This document shows, piece by piece, positions 10,691 through 21,309 of a stretch of DNA of 64,000 bases. A program made the translations under genes and the position numbers. The number at the start of each line of letters is the position of its first letter. Position 1 is the stretch's first letter. Where the stretch lies: positions 1 through 64,000 of the forward strand of contig JADKDJ010000018.1 of NCBI GenBank assembly GCA_016718405.1. The letters run 5' to 3'. Origin of the DNA: Candidatus Rhodoferax odensensis. GTDB lineage: Bacteria; Pseudomonadota; Gammaproteobacteria; Burkholderiales; Burkholderiaceae_C. The notes below the pieces were generated by a model. The model made no database searches and was not told the origin of the DNA. It worked only from the letters and a program-made list of their open reading frames with translations.

Positions 10691-13600
10691 CTCCCGCCCG
10701 CATACGAGATCAACAGCCAGAGCGTCGCGCGAGCGCACGCCATCGCCTGCGACCCCACCGCAGCGTGGCGGTGGAAGCCTGCGCGAAGAATGTAAGCAAG
10801 ACCTGGATGCTGGTGTCGCGTATCAGTGCGTGCCCTGCTGGAAGGCAGCGCGCCGCAGGACATTCTGGCCATCACCTTCACCAAGAAGGCCGCTGGCGAA
10901 ATGCGCCAGCGCGCCTGCGAAGTGGCTGGTGGTGTTTGCCAGTGCCACGCCGGCACAACTCGATGCCGAGTTGATTGCCAGAGGAATCGGCCCGCAGACC
11001 ACGCCAGCACGGCGTCGGGCGCTACAAAAACTGTATCAGAACGGGCTTGCGACGGGCCGCCCGGTGCAGATCCGTACTTTTCATGGCTGGTTCGCCGCCT
11101 TGTTGCGCACAGCGCCGCTGTCGGTGCTGCAGGAGCTGGGCCTGCCCGGTCCGTATGAACTGCTGGAAGACGACACGGCGGCGGTGGCGCAGGTCTGGCG
11201 TCGCTTCAACCAGGCGGTGCTGGCCGACCCGCAGGCCTTGCAGGACTATCGGGATCTGGTGCACAAAAGCGCACGGCCGCTTTCAGATTGCGCGGGCGCT
11301 GCACGCTGCACTGGCCAAGCGGGTGGAGTTCGAACTGGCCGACGCCAACCAAGTGGTCGACGCCTCGGTGCGGCGCTTCGATGCGCAGTTTCCCGCCTGT
11401 GCCGGTCTGCCAGAGCCGCTGGCCCTGTTGTGGCGCGCGCCTGAGCGGCGAGTGCTGCAGGACGCGGCGCGCGCTGGGCAGTGCCAGCCAGCCTCGTTCA
11501 GCACCAGGGGTCGAGCTGGAACGCGCTGAGCGACGGCCATGGCGCTGGTGTGTTGGCGGCTTTGCTGACGCAGGAGGGCACGGCGCGCAAGTTCAGCGAC
11601 AAGCTGGCGGGCATCGCCACCGTGCGACAAGCCCGGGAACTGGCCTTGCTGGCGCAGGCGGCGCAGGCCCAGCACCAAGCCTGGCTGCACCAGCAGCGCA
11701 TGGCCCGGCTGACGCGCCGACTGATCGCCGAGTTTGCCGCGCTCAAGCGCGAGCGCGGCTGGATCGATATGAACGACGTGGAACGTGCCGCGCGCTGTCT
11801 GCTGTCGGACAGCGTGTTGTCGGGCTGGGTGCAGGAGCGGCTCGATGCCCGCGTGGCGCACCTGCTGATTGACGAGTTTCAGGACACCAGCCCCTTACGG
11901 TGGCAGGCCCTGAGCGCCTGGCTCGGTGGCTACGCGGGTGCTGGCCGGGCGCCCAGCGTATTCATGGTGGGCGACCCCAAACAAAGCATCTACCGCTTTC
12001 GCCGGGCCGAGCCGCAGGTGTTTCGGGCCGCGCAGCGCACCTCGTGGTGCAAGGGGGCTGGGGTGATTTGCTCAGTTGCGACCACACCCGGCGCAATGCC
12101 ACGGCGGTGGTGGCCCTGGTCAACCGCGTGATGGATCAGGCCCAACAGGCTGGCCAGTACGGCGGCTTTCGCCCGCACACGACCGAGATCGGACGGGGAC
12201 TGGCGCGGTGCTGGCCTGCCCAAAGATAGACCGCAGCGCCAACCAACCGGACAACAGCGGTGGCGCGCCACCAGGCGCCTGGCGCGACAGCCTGACGCAG
12301 CCGCGGGTGCTGCCGAGGAGACGCTCAAGACGCTGGAGTGCCGCCAGGCCGCGTTGTGGATTGCGCAGCGGTTGGCGCCGGGCGGCGTCGACGCGGCGCC
12401 GGGGTCGCTGCAGCCGCAACACATCATGGTGCTGTCGCGCAAGGCTCGAGCGCTGGGTCTGATACAGGAAGCCCTGCGCGCCTTGCATCCCGACGCAACA
12501 GCCCGAGAAGACCGACCTGGCGCAGGCCCCGAGGTGCAGGACATCGTTGCCTTGCTCGACGCCTTGCTGTCGCCGAACCACAACCTGTCGCTGGCGCGCG
12601 CGCTCAAGTCGCCGCTGTTTGGCATCGGTGACGAGGGCTGGTGCAGCTCGCGCTGCTGGTGCGCCAACGGCGCGACGCCGCTCAGGATGCACCGCCTGGC
12701 TGGATCTGTTGCGATCGGCTGCGGACCTGCGGCGTCCTGCACGCGGCCGGTGTCACGTTGATGCTGGCAAGGCTGGGTTGCCGCCCTGCCGCCACACGAC
12801 GCTGCACGCGATCTATGACGACGGTGACGTGCTGGCGCGCCTTGGCGCCGCTGCCCCGCAGGCGCTGCGCGATGGCGTACTGGCCAACTTGCGTGCCTTG
12901 TTGTCGGCGGCGCTGCAGATCGACGGGGGCCGCTTTGTCACGCCCTACGCCTTTGTTCGCGCGCTCAGGGCCGGTGGCGTGAGGGCCGCGGCCCGGGCCC
13001 GACGCCAACGCCGTGCGGCTCTTGACCATTCACGGCGCCAAAGGGCTGGAAGCGCCCGTGGTGTTGCTGCCTCGACGCCGACAGCGAGGCGCCCCACCAG
13101 TGAGACCATGGGCGTGCAGGTGGACTGGCCGGGCGAGGCGCCAGCACCCCGGCGTTTTGTGTTTCTGGCGAGCCAGAGCCAGCCGCAAGCCTGCATGGTG
13201 CAGGCCCTCGCCAGCGAAAGGAGGCGCAGCAGCGCGAAGGCTCAACGCCCTGTGCGTGGCGATGACGCGCGCGCAAAGCCAGCTGGTGGTGTCGGCGCTG
13301 CAGCCGCATCGCTCGCAAGCCAGCAGCTGGTGGGCACGACTGCGGGGTGACGGCTTGCTGCTGGCCGAGCCGGTGGCCGCACAGCGCCGCGTCGCCCGCT
13401 TGGCGGGTCGGCGGTCACGCCTGCGTCGCCCATCACTAGTTTGTGTTGCCAATACTGCCGATGGACGTCGTCCGTATTGACGATGTCGCTGCAAAAACAA
13501 TAGCAAGCGCGGAGCCACTGGCGGACTCCCTGTCTTCACGCCTCGGTCAGGCCATGCACCGCTTGCTGGAGCGTCATGGCGCTGCGTTGTCCGCGATTCA

Positions 13601-14010
13601 GACCGCCCAGCTTCAGGACGTGGTGCGCGGTTTGCGCTGGAGACGGCGCAGGCCGAACAGGCCTTGAGCATGGCGCTGCATTGTGCGGGGAGGGCGCCTG
13701 GGCCTGGGACGGGCGGCGCTGAGCTGGCAGGGGGGTGGAGGTGGCGGTGACGGACCGCGGTGAACTGCTGCGCATCGATCGATTGGTGCAGGTCAAGGTC
13801 AGTGGCGACTGGTGGGTGCTGGATTACAAGTCCGCTGCCAGGCCGAGGCCGACCCCGCTCTGATGGCGCAACTGCGCCTTCTACCGTGCTGTGGTGCAGG
13901 CGTGCCCAAGTAAGCCAAGGTGGTGCGTGCCGCTTTCTCAGCGCTGATGGCAAGTTGATCAGACGCTACCGGACGGCGCCTCGGTCGATAATGCGCATGC
14001 ATGTTGCACC
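10684..14010 (+). pseudogene. addA: AddA-like UvrD-family helicase/nuclease (exodeoxyribonuclease V beta-like), frameshifted
   Basis: ATP-dependent DNA helicase/nuclease partner of AddB. ATG 10684 begins MSTPA, and the Walker A region near 10780 is distorted by indels. Clear blocks: DILAITFTKKAAGEMRQR (motif Ia), QIRTFHGWFAALLRTAPL, AELAGPYELLEDDTAAVAQVWRRF-like, LLIDEFQDTSPLRWQALS (motif II, near 11865), VFMVGDPKQSIYRFRRAEPQVF (motif III), LTIHGAKGLEAPVV (motif V, near 13020), LNALCVAMTRAQSQLVVSA (motif VI) and WWVLDYKS (C-terminal nuclease, near 13810). About 1100 residues. The end is approximate. Confidence 0.85.
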
Positions 14011-14037
14011 CCTAACCGACACGTCAGGTGAACCCTG

Positions 14038-15317
14038 ATGACTGCCAAGACTGCCATCACTGAAGAAACCTTCATTTCGCCTGCGCAGTTGTGCGTTGGT
14101 TGCACGTGCATCTGGACTTGCCGTGGACGAGCACCCGTTTACTTTTCCAGTTTCAAGATCAAGAGCTTGGAGCAAATCGTCGCCTGCAATCGTTGGGCCT
14201 GATGAGGATTCGATACAACAGGAGCAAGAGCGACGGCGAGCCTCTGGCGGTCCCGAAAGGTGTGTAAGCAGGAGCCCGCAACGCCTGTCTCGCATGAGGA
14301 CGATCCGCTGTACCAGGCCAAGGCGCGCGTGTCGAGGCGACTGCTTGGCGCAGCAGTCGCGTGTTGCCAAATGTGACCGCGAGTTCTGAGCTCGGCACGG
14401 GCGGTCAAGTCGATCAACCAGAACCTGTTTGCCAAGCCTGACGGGGCGCGCCAGGGAGGCCAGTGGCTGGTGCGATCGATCGCCAGTTCCATGCTCACCG
14501 GAGTCCGACATTGCCATCAATCTCATGAAGGACAAGCCGGGCGGCGAAGATGTCTACTTTCATTCGCTCGGCATTTGACGCTTCTGTCGATGATGCGCAG
14601 GCCAAGGAAACTGAAGGCGCCACCGGGAAGTAGCAATCCGGTTGATCAGTAGGGGCGATGTTTCGCCGATGTTGGCAAGCTCGACATTCCGGACCGTATC
14701 GTGCCCAAGACCGGACCTTGACCAAACCCGAGTTGTCACTGTTGCAACAACATTGCGCCTATGGGGTAGAGACTGGGCGCAAGCTGGGCCTGCCCAGTGA
14801 AGCGCTGACCGTGATCGCCCAGCACCACGAGTATTCCGACGGTACCGGGTATCCCAAAGGCCTCAAGGGCTCTGATATTTTCTTGCTGGCCGGGTGGTTG
14901 CCATCGTCAGCTGCTACGACCAACCTGTGCAACCCGGTCAAGCAGTCGGCTGTGACGCCCCGCACCGGCGCTGTCCCTGATGTATGCCCAGCGAGCCAGG
15001 TTCGACACCGCGGCATTGACGACTTTTGTGCGCTGCATGGGAATTTACCCGCCAGGTACGGTGGTGGTGTTGTCCAATGAGTCCATCGGCATGGTGGTGT
15101 CGGTCAACAGCACGGTGCCACTCAAACCCACCGTGTTGATCTACGACCCAGCAGTTCCACGCGAGCGCGCAATTCTGGTCGAACTCGAAAGCAGAGCCCG
15201 AGGTCTCGATCAGCCGCGCTCAAACCCGAGCAGTTGCCCAAGCCGGTGTACGACTACCTCGCACCGAGACGACGTCTGACCTACTATTTCGACTCCGAGT
15301 CCAGCGCCGCAGCCTGA
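14038..15317 (+). pseudogene. HD-GYP cyclic-di-GMP phosphodiesterase with DUF3391-like N-terminus, frameshifted
   Basis: The ATG at 14038 gives MTAKTAITEETFISPAQL, then a HLDLPWTEHPFTFSSFKIKS-like DUF3391 region across frames. The catalytic domain is legible: INLMKDKPGGEDVYFHSL, a damaged FHDVGKLDIPDRIVPK block near 14656-14705, LSLLQQHCAYGVETGRKLGLP and AQHHEYSDGTGYPKGLKGSDI (the GYP motif, intact near 14820-14880). The C-terminal AILVELES and YDYLAPRRRLTYYFDSESSAAA lead to TGA 15315-15317. Such proteins hydrolyse cyclic-di-GMP to GMP. As read, the HD dyad is disrupted by an indel, so activity cannot be judged. Confidence 0.8.
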
Positions 15318-15383
15318 CCAGACCACCTGCACGAGCCTTGCCGACACCGCGGCAGGTCCGGTCGAACTTGCCACAGGAAATTC

Positions 15384-16735
15384 ATGCCAGCCGCTACGCA
15401 AACTTCGACCGTCGTCATCGTCGGTGCCGGTCCCTCTGGCCTCATGGTCGCCGGGGCTCAGTGCCGCGGGTCTTGCCGTAGACCTGTTCGATGCGATGCC
15501 CGGCGTTGGGCGCAAGTTCCTGCTCGTAAGCGGGGGCGGGCTCAATCTGAAGCCATGCCGAGCCTTCCGCCCGATCGGTTTGTTACCCGCTACAGGGCGC
15601 GCCAGGCAACGCTGAACGGCCCGGTGCGCGAGTTCGGCCCTCAACGGAGGTGCCGGGAGTGGGCCAAATCGTTGGGGTGGAGACGCTTTGTCGGCAGCTC
15701 CGGGCATGTATTTCCACCGACATGAAGGCCCGCGCCACTGTTTGCGCGCCTGGCTGATGCGCCTGCGCCATCCCGAGCGCGGCGTGGCGGTGCGCTTCCA
15801 CATGCGTCATCGTTGGAATGGATCGCTGGAGCGTGGTGACGATGGCGTTTTCAGTCTGGGCTTTGAGTCGCCAGGCGGCACGCTGCAGGCAAGCCGCGCG
15901 CGGTCGTGCTCGCGCTGGGGGTGGCAGTTGGGCTCGACTCGGCTCCGGACGGGGCCTGGGTGCCTGGCCCAATCGCGTGGCATTGCCGTCGCACCGCTGC
16001 TGGCGGCAGGTGTGGCTTCGACGCGGCCTCGCCGCGCGTGCTGGCTGCGGCTGGCCCGGTTATTGGCGGGCCGACCTCACGGTCGCCCGTCGGCTGGAGC
16101 AGAGCGCTTCGCCAGTCGCCACGCGGGCGAGCAGTTCAAGTCGGTGGCGATTTCGGTTCAGACTCGAACGGACCACCTTGGCAGCGCAAGGGTGAATTCG
16201 TGGCCACGGCCACGGGCGTGGAAGGCAGTTTGATCTACGCCCGCGTCCAGTCTGCTGCGCGACCAGATCTGGCCCGTGGCCGCACCGGGGTGTTCGAAGC
16301 TTGATCTGCTCCCGGACATCAGCGCGCAGCGGGGGTCGGCCGAGGTCCGCCATCCACGCGGCACCCGTTCGCTGAGCAGCCACCTCAAGAGCCGCCTGCA
16401 TTTGCACGGAATCAAGGCCGCCATCCTGTTTGAGGTTTTGACAAGACGAACTCGCGCAGCCCAGCGCGCACCAGCCGCCACAATCAAGGCCTTGCCAATT
16501 CGATTGGCGAGCACGCGACCGCTCGACGAGGCGATCAGCAACGCCGGTGGCGTCTGCTTCAGAGTGTCTCAACCGTGAAGTTGATGGTGACGGCTCAGCC
16601 CGGACTATTCTGTCAGCGAAACGGCTGCTCGACTGGGAGGCTCCCACCGGTGGCTCCTTTTGACCGCCTGCCTGGCCACCGGCACGCGCGTGCCGCTGGG
16701 GTGTGCAGCAGTACTTGTCCCGAGGACGATTCGGT
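15384..16735 (+). pseudogene. HI0933/BaiN-family FAD-dependent flavoprotein (TIGR03862-like), frameshifted
   Basis: ATG 15384 starts MPAATQTSTVVIVGAGPSGLMVAG, a Rossmann GxGxxG FAD-binding motif. Further pieces: AAGLAVDLFDAMPGVGRKFL, GGGLNL, WAKSLG, the FPTDMKA-like block, LRAWLMRLRHPERGVAVRFHMRHRWNG, VVLALGGGSWARLGS-like, KGEFVATATGVEGSLIYA, LDLLPDISAQR, LHGIKAAILFEVL and ATIKALPIRLASTRPLDEAIS-AGGVCF. The tail (LMVTAQPGLFC, DWEAPTGG, LTACLATGTRAAAGVQQYLSR) is in shifted frames. About 430 residues, a normal length. Precise physiological role is not known for this subgroup. The end is approximate and abuts the convergent gene at 16736. Confidence 0.75.
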
Positions 16736-17380
16736 TCAGAGTTTCGCGACCACCGCCTGGGCCAGTTTGATCTGATCTGTCTTGGCTTTGGGCAAGGTCA
16801 CCTGGATCGAGGCGTTGGCCTTGCGCACGGTGAGTGTTCCGTTGATGTCGGTCCATACCGCCTCGTCGCCCAAATAGTACTCAACGATGTCGCTACCGTA
16901 AGCCGCCGCGGCAACTTGTTCTTCCACGGCGCCGTGTCGCCAATCATTAGCACGACTGTCGCGGAAGATTGCCCCATCTGCTCGATCACCCTGGAATGCT
17001 GGCCTCAAGCTCGATTCCGAGGCCACTCCAGCTACAACACGACCTGCGGCGTAAAACAAACGGGGTCTTACCGACGGCTCGATGTGCCGATCAACTGACG
17101 ATGACTACATCCAGAAACGGTGCTGAGTCTTTGGTGGTAAAGCCCGAAGCTTCAGCCGACGCTTTGGTACCAATGTCCTTCGATCAACGGCCCCCGAAGC
17201 GTTCGTGCATGAGCCCAATCAGCAGATCAGACGCTACTTCAACAACTACTCAAGGAGCCTCCTGTTCCGGCTTGCTGCACCGGATAGCACCGTGTTTACC
17301 ACTCTCCAAAGACGGAGTCAAATCCTCGGTGACCGATCCAACTCAGCGCCCGCCGGAGCAGGCCCGCGACCTACAGGGAT
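16736..17380 (-). pseudogene. Unidentified protein, frameshifted; C-terminal part legible
   Basis: The last 65 or so codons before TGA 16736-16738 read cleanly as coding: GSDIVEYYLGDEAVWTDING, then TLTVRKANASIQVTLPKAKT and DQIKLAQAVVAKL. The pattern 'GDEAVW ... LTVRKAN ... KLAQAVVAKL' resembles small periplasmic or lipoprotein domains seen in proteobacteria, but I cannot name the family. Upstream pieces (KHGAIRCSKPEQEAPWVVVEVASDLLIG, GFTTKDSAPFLDVV) may belong to the same gene. The start is not found. It converges with the flavoprotein gene. Confidence 0.35.
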
Positions 17381-17384
17381 AACG

Positions 17385-18557
17385 CACTGCCATTGAGCAG
17401 GTTGCTCACGGGTGTAGAGCGCACCCCAGCGGTAGTGGCTCAAGCCAGCGCGACGGCGGTGGTGGCTGGCGCGACGATATGCGGGGTGATCTTGTCCCCG
17501 CTCGGGCAGCGCCGAGCCATACAGCTAAGCCCGCCAAAGCCAATCATCAAGGTAATGCATGTGAATCAGGTAGACCAATACGAACTCTCGCCGGGTAGCT
17601 CAAGCCCAGTGGGGTCGGCTGACATAGCGCGAAGCAGACCAATCTCAGGCGCAAAGCTCCACCGTCGGGGCAGGCGTTGTAGGCCAGCGCAAACGGCAGA
17701 CGTAAGATTTGGAATCGTCACGCCATGATCGCGTTTGAGACTTACCAACGTGAGCGCGGCGGCAAACACGGCAGCCCGCTTTGGCAGCGTCCAGGCCAAC
17801 CAGCGCCGCTGGTAAGCGCCCGGCAGTCGTTCGCGCTTGCCCACTACAGGGGCCAGCTCGAACGGGTAGAACAGACCGTTGTGCGACCGCTCGGCCGGGG
17901 TTAGATTTACGCCAACGCTGGCAGTGACAATGCCATCCCTGTAGCTGGCGCAGCACCGCCAGCGACAGCGCCAACGGGGCTACGCGCCCCGGGCGCTGCC
18001 AACCGAGCCCGATCAAACGCAGACCGACCAATGCGCGCAGCGCGACGGCGCCACTGCGCCAGCGGGGTCAGCGCGCGGTGAACACGCAAGACCACATCAG
18101 CATCACAGAAACCCACGGGGTGCCGGGGTGTCCCGCTTCGGCGCGTCGTGGCGCAGGAGATCAGGCTCGGGTCCGGGCCCCGGGCGCCGCGCACCATGCG
18201 GTGGACAACATCAGGCCCAATACCCCGCAGGCCGCGTAGAGCACCGGCCGGCAGCGCAAACAGCAGGCCCAGGCGCATGAGTCGAGTTCTTCAGCATGCC
18301 ATTCACGCCGCGGCGCTGCACCAGCATGGTAACGAAGAAGCCCGCCAGAATGAAGAACACCGGCATGCGGAAACTGTGAATCAGCACCACCAACAAGTCG
18401 ACCAGCTCACTGCTCTGGTTGTCGTGCCAGGGCAAGGGGGCGAGGGCGCCACCATGTAAATGACTGCCACGTGCGGCACCACGCCCAGCCACATCATCAC
18501 GCCGCGCAGGTTGTCCAGTGCAGCGAGGCGGTCGAAAGAGGAGGGGTGTTGCGTCAT
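17385..18557 (-). pseudogene. Acyltransferase family 3 membrane protein (OpgC/MdoC-like), frameshifted
   Basis: ATG 18557 starts MTQHPSSFDRLAALDNLRGVMMWLGVVPHV, the N-terminal first helix of acyltransferase-3 proteins. Then come DNQSSELVDLLVVLIHSFRMPVFFILAGFFVTMLVQRRGVNGMLKN and a RLMRLGLLFALPA-like helix after a frame change. The 3' end carries the family's terminal SYWxYLIHM...YRWGALYT...NLLNG-like pattern near 17395-17600. These integral membrane enzymes move acyl groups to glucans, lipids or sugars. The exact substrate is not predictable. About 390 residues and several indels. Confidence 0.68.
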
Positions 18558-18605
18558 GGCCCTGGTGCCGGTTGTGATCAGGCCAGACTGTAACGCCTCG
18601 CGCTC

Positions 18606-18667
18606 CGTCATCGCGAGCGCGGCGCGGCGATCCACCGTCGCACACCAGGCCGCCTGGATCGCCGCGC
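18606..18667. repeat. Palindromic interspersed repeat, copy 1
   Basis: CGTCATCGCGAGCGC at 18606 is followed by a perfect 11-bp inverted repeat, GCGGCGATCCA (18624-18634) and TGGATCGCCGC (18655-18665). It sits between the acyltransferase start and the terC stop. Its left end matches the copy at 19875. Confidence 0.6.
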
Positions 18668-18668
18668 T

Positions 18669-19612
18669 TTACGTCCGAGTTCGAACGCTGGTTCGCAGAC
18701 TGGCGAGCATGGTGAGCGCCAGAATCCCCACCACCACACCGAGCGATACTGACACGGGACCTTAGTAGATATCGACCAAACACATCTTGGTGCCGATGAA
18801 GACCAGGATCACCGCCAGGCCGTAGTTGAGCAGATGGAACTTTGCTGCCACGGCAGCCAGCAGGAAATACATTGCGCGCAGTCCCAGTATGGCAAACACC
18901 TTGCTGGTCAGCACAATGAAGGGGTCAGTGGTGATGGCGAAGATGGCCGGGATCAGGTCCACCGCGAAGATCACGTCGGTGAGGGCCACCAGGCAGATCA
19001 CCATCAATAGCGGCGTGGCGATGCGCCGCCCGTCCTCAATGGTCCAGAACTTCTCGCCCGTCAAGTGGCGGCGGCTGACCGGCAGCGCACGCGGCGCAGC
19101 GACTTCAGCGCAGGGTTGTCGTCCAGGCTGGGCTCCTTGCCAGCGGCCACCACATTTGACGCCGGTGAGGATCAGGAAGGCGCCAAGCAATTACAAGATC
19201 AATGGAACTGTGCCAGCAGCCAGCCGCCCACCAGGATCATGACGGTGCGCAGCACGATGGCACCCACGATGCCGATCATCAGCACGCGTTTCTGGTACGC
19301 ACTGGGCACCGCAAAGTAGGTGAACACCAGCAGGAACACGAAAATATTGTCCACCGCCAGCGATTTCTCGATCAGGTAACCCGTCAGAACTCCAGCGACT
19401 TCTGATTGCCCAGCGCGGTCGAACCGGTGCTGTCGTGCACCGCCCACAGAACAGGCCGTTGAAAGGAAACTCAGCGCAACCCAGACCAGCGACCAGTTCA
19501 GCGCTTCCTTCACGCCGATGTCGTGCGCGCCCTGCTTGCGCGGCTGACAAAATCAATGAACAGGGACGTGAGAACGATGACCACGAACGTGGCCCATAGC
19601 CACAGGGTGCAA
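18669..19612 (-). pseudogene. TerC family integral membrane protein (Alx-like), frameshifted
   Basis: TerC/Alx proteins are multi-pass inner-membrane proteins linked to manganese export and metal homeostasis. Blocks in order: LTSLFIDFVS, IGVKEALNWSLVWVALSFL, LEFLTGYLIEKSLAVDNIFVFLLVFTYFAVPSAYQKRVLMIGIVGAIVLRTVMILVG, FGAFLILTGVK, GEKFWTIEDGRRIATPLLMVICLVALTDVIFAVD-IPAIFAITTDPFIVLTS-VFAILGLRAMYFLL. The conserved acidic helix residues of the family are therefore present. The C-terminus reads VVVGILALTMLASLRTSVRTRT to TTA at 18669-18671. A yybP-ykoY riboswitch lies just upstream. The start is approximate, near 19612. Confidence 0.83.
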
Positions 19613-19664
19613 TGGTTTTGCCTGACAAGACCTCAAAAAGTTTGGAAAACGCGCCTGCGTACTC

Positions 19665-19800
19665 CAAAAGGTCTTGCGTAAGCGGGGCCCGTTGGCCCCT
19701 CTTTTCCGTGCTCCGGCTGCCACTGTGCAGTGACAAGCGTACTGACGAACACACACGCTTGGTGGCTGGCACCAGGTCGCTACTCCCCTTTCAGGTGGGC
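19665..19800 (-). promoter_or_regulatory. yybP-ykoY (Mn2+) riboswitch upstream of terC
   Basis: On the minus strand the element opens with AAAGGGGAGTAGC (19779-19791), the conserved 5' signature of the class. It ends with GCAAGACC (19670-19677), the conserved 3' signature. Between them is a G+C-rich hairpin region (GGGGCC / GGCCCC-type arms near 19685-19702). The terC start is about 55 bp downstream, the usual target of this Mn2+-sensing RNA. Position and both end signatures agree; pairing was checked only by eye. Confidence 0.75.
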
Positions 19801-19874
19801 CGATTATCACCGCTGGCGCATAACCCCCAGCTGTCGGGGATTGTGCCGGGAACAGGGCTGCAATAGCCACCGCT

Positions 19875-19960
19875 CGTCATCGCGAGCGCAGCGTGGCGAG
19901 CCATGGTGGTGTGTCCGCTTAGGTGGGTTGCCGCGTCGGCTGCGCCTTCTCGCAATGACG
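19875..19960. repeat. Palindromic interspersed repeat, copy 2
   Basis: CGTCATCGCGAGCGC at 19875 and CTCGCAATGACG ending at 19960 form imperfect terminal inverted repeats. The left end matches copy 1 at 18606. It occupies the 160-bp gap between the riboswitch and the end of the permease gene. Confidence 0.6.
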
Positions 19961-20023
19961 GGGGCAGTCGCCGCTCAGCGCCAGAAGCGGCGCCTGCGGG
20001 GAAATGGCCATGCCAACCGACTC

Positions 20024-21227
20024 CTATTCCGACCGCAGCGCCTCCACCGGGTCCAACTGCGCCGCGCGCCGCGCCGGCAGCACACCGGCCAGCAGTCCAA
20101 TGGCGATGGCCAGGCCTTCAGCCAGCAGCACAAACATCAATGGGGTGTGCACCGGCAGGGCCGGCACCGCCAGGTGGATCAGCTGCGCCAGACCCACGCC
20201 CAGCAGCAGACCGATCACGCCACCCAGCGCCGACAGCGCCACCGCCTCACCCAGGAACAGGCCCAGGATGGTGCGCCGGGGCGCGCCCAGCGCCACCAAG
20301 AGGCCGATTTCGCCGGTGCGTTCGCTCACCGCGATGGTCATGATGGTCACGATGCCCACGCCGCCGACTAACAGCGAGATGCTGCCCAGCGCGCCGACCG
20401 CCATGGTCAGGACGTCAAGGATGTTGGACAGAGTGCGCAGCATGTCTTCCTGCGTGATGACGGTGAAGTCTTCGCGTCCGTGCCGGTTCTGCAGGGCGCG
20501 GGTGATGCTCTGCACCACCTGCGCGGCCGGGATGCCCTCGGCGTAGGCTACGTCCACCTTCATCAGGCCGTCGCGGTTGAACAGCTCCAGCGCGCGAGCG
20601 GGCCGGTATGTAGGCGGCATCGTCGGGGTCGACGCCCAGGAACTGTCCTTGCTCTGCAGCACGCCGATCACGCGGAAATTGCAGGGCGCCGATGCGCACG
20701 CGCGCGCCAGAGGGTTGGCAGCGCCAAACAGCTCGGTCTTGAGCGTGGAGCCCAGCACCACAAAAGGGCGGGCGTTTTCCGGGTCTTCGGCAGGCAGGAA
20801 CTGGCCGGTCTGCATGCCCATTTTGTAGACCTGCAGCATGTCGGCGCCGACCCCATTGGTGGTGGTGCGCCGCAGCCGACCGTTGGCGCTGATTTCGGGT
20901 TGCCCCAGACCATGCCCGAGACGCCCGTGACATGCGGCAGATTCGCCAGCAGCTTTGCGTCCTCCAGCGTGATCGGGCGCACCGAACTGGGAATGCCGGT
21001 GGGCGCCGGGCCCGGATGTCTTGACCTTGCCGGGCGAGATGCTGGCAATGTTGGTGCCAAACTGCGTGAACTCGGCCAGCACAAAGCGGTGAATGCCCCT
21101 CGCCGATCGAGGTCAGCAGGATCACCGCCGCAATGCCCACGGCAATGCCCAGCAGCGTGAGAAAACTGCGCAGCCGCTGCGCCGTGATGGCGCGCAGGGC
21201 CAGGCTGACAGAGTCGATCAGTAGCAT
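20024..21227 (-). pseudogene. MacB/FtsX-type ABC transporter permease, distal copy, frameshifted
   Basis: The frame from ATG 21227 starts MLLIDSVSLALRAITAQRLRSFLTLLGIAVGIAAVILLTSIGEG, the first helix of MacB-type permeases, followed by FTQFGTNIASISPGK. A frame change near 21010 moves into ITLEDAKLLANLPHVTGVSGMVWGN. The long 3' frame carries the extracytoplasmic domain and the FtsX core: LVGGVGIVTIMTIAVSERTGEIGLLVALGA, then LPARRAAQLDPVEALRSE at the end. About 400 residues. It should pair with the other permease, the ATPase and the adaptor of the same strand as a MacAB-like exporter. Confidence 0.8.
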
Positions 21228-21309
21228 GGCAAGTCGTCGCAGGGCCGTCCCAAGACGACTTCGGCCCCCTCGGGGGGCAGCGCAGTACGTGAAGCGACAA
21301 GCGTGGGGG

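Noticed and set aside
1..20000. A genuine pseudogene graveyard
   Set aside because: Essential genes such as rho, trxA and rpmE are equally damaged by single-base indels, which fits read error better than decay.
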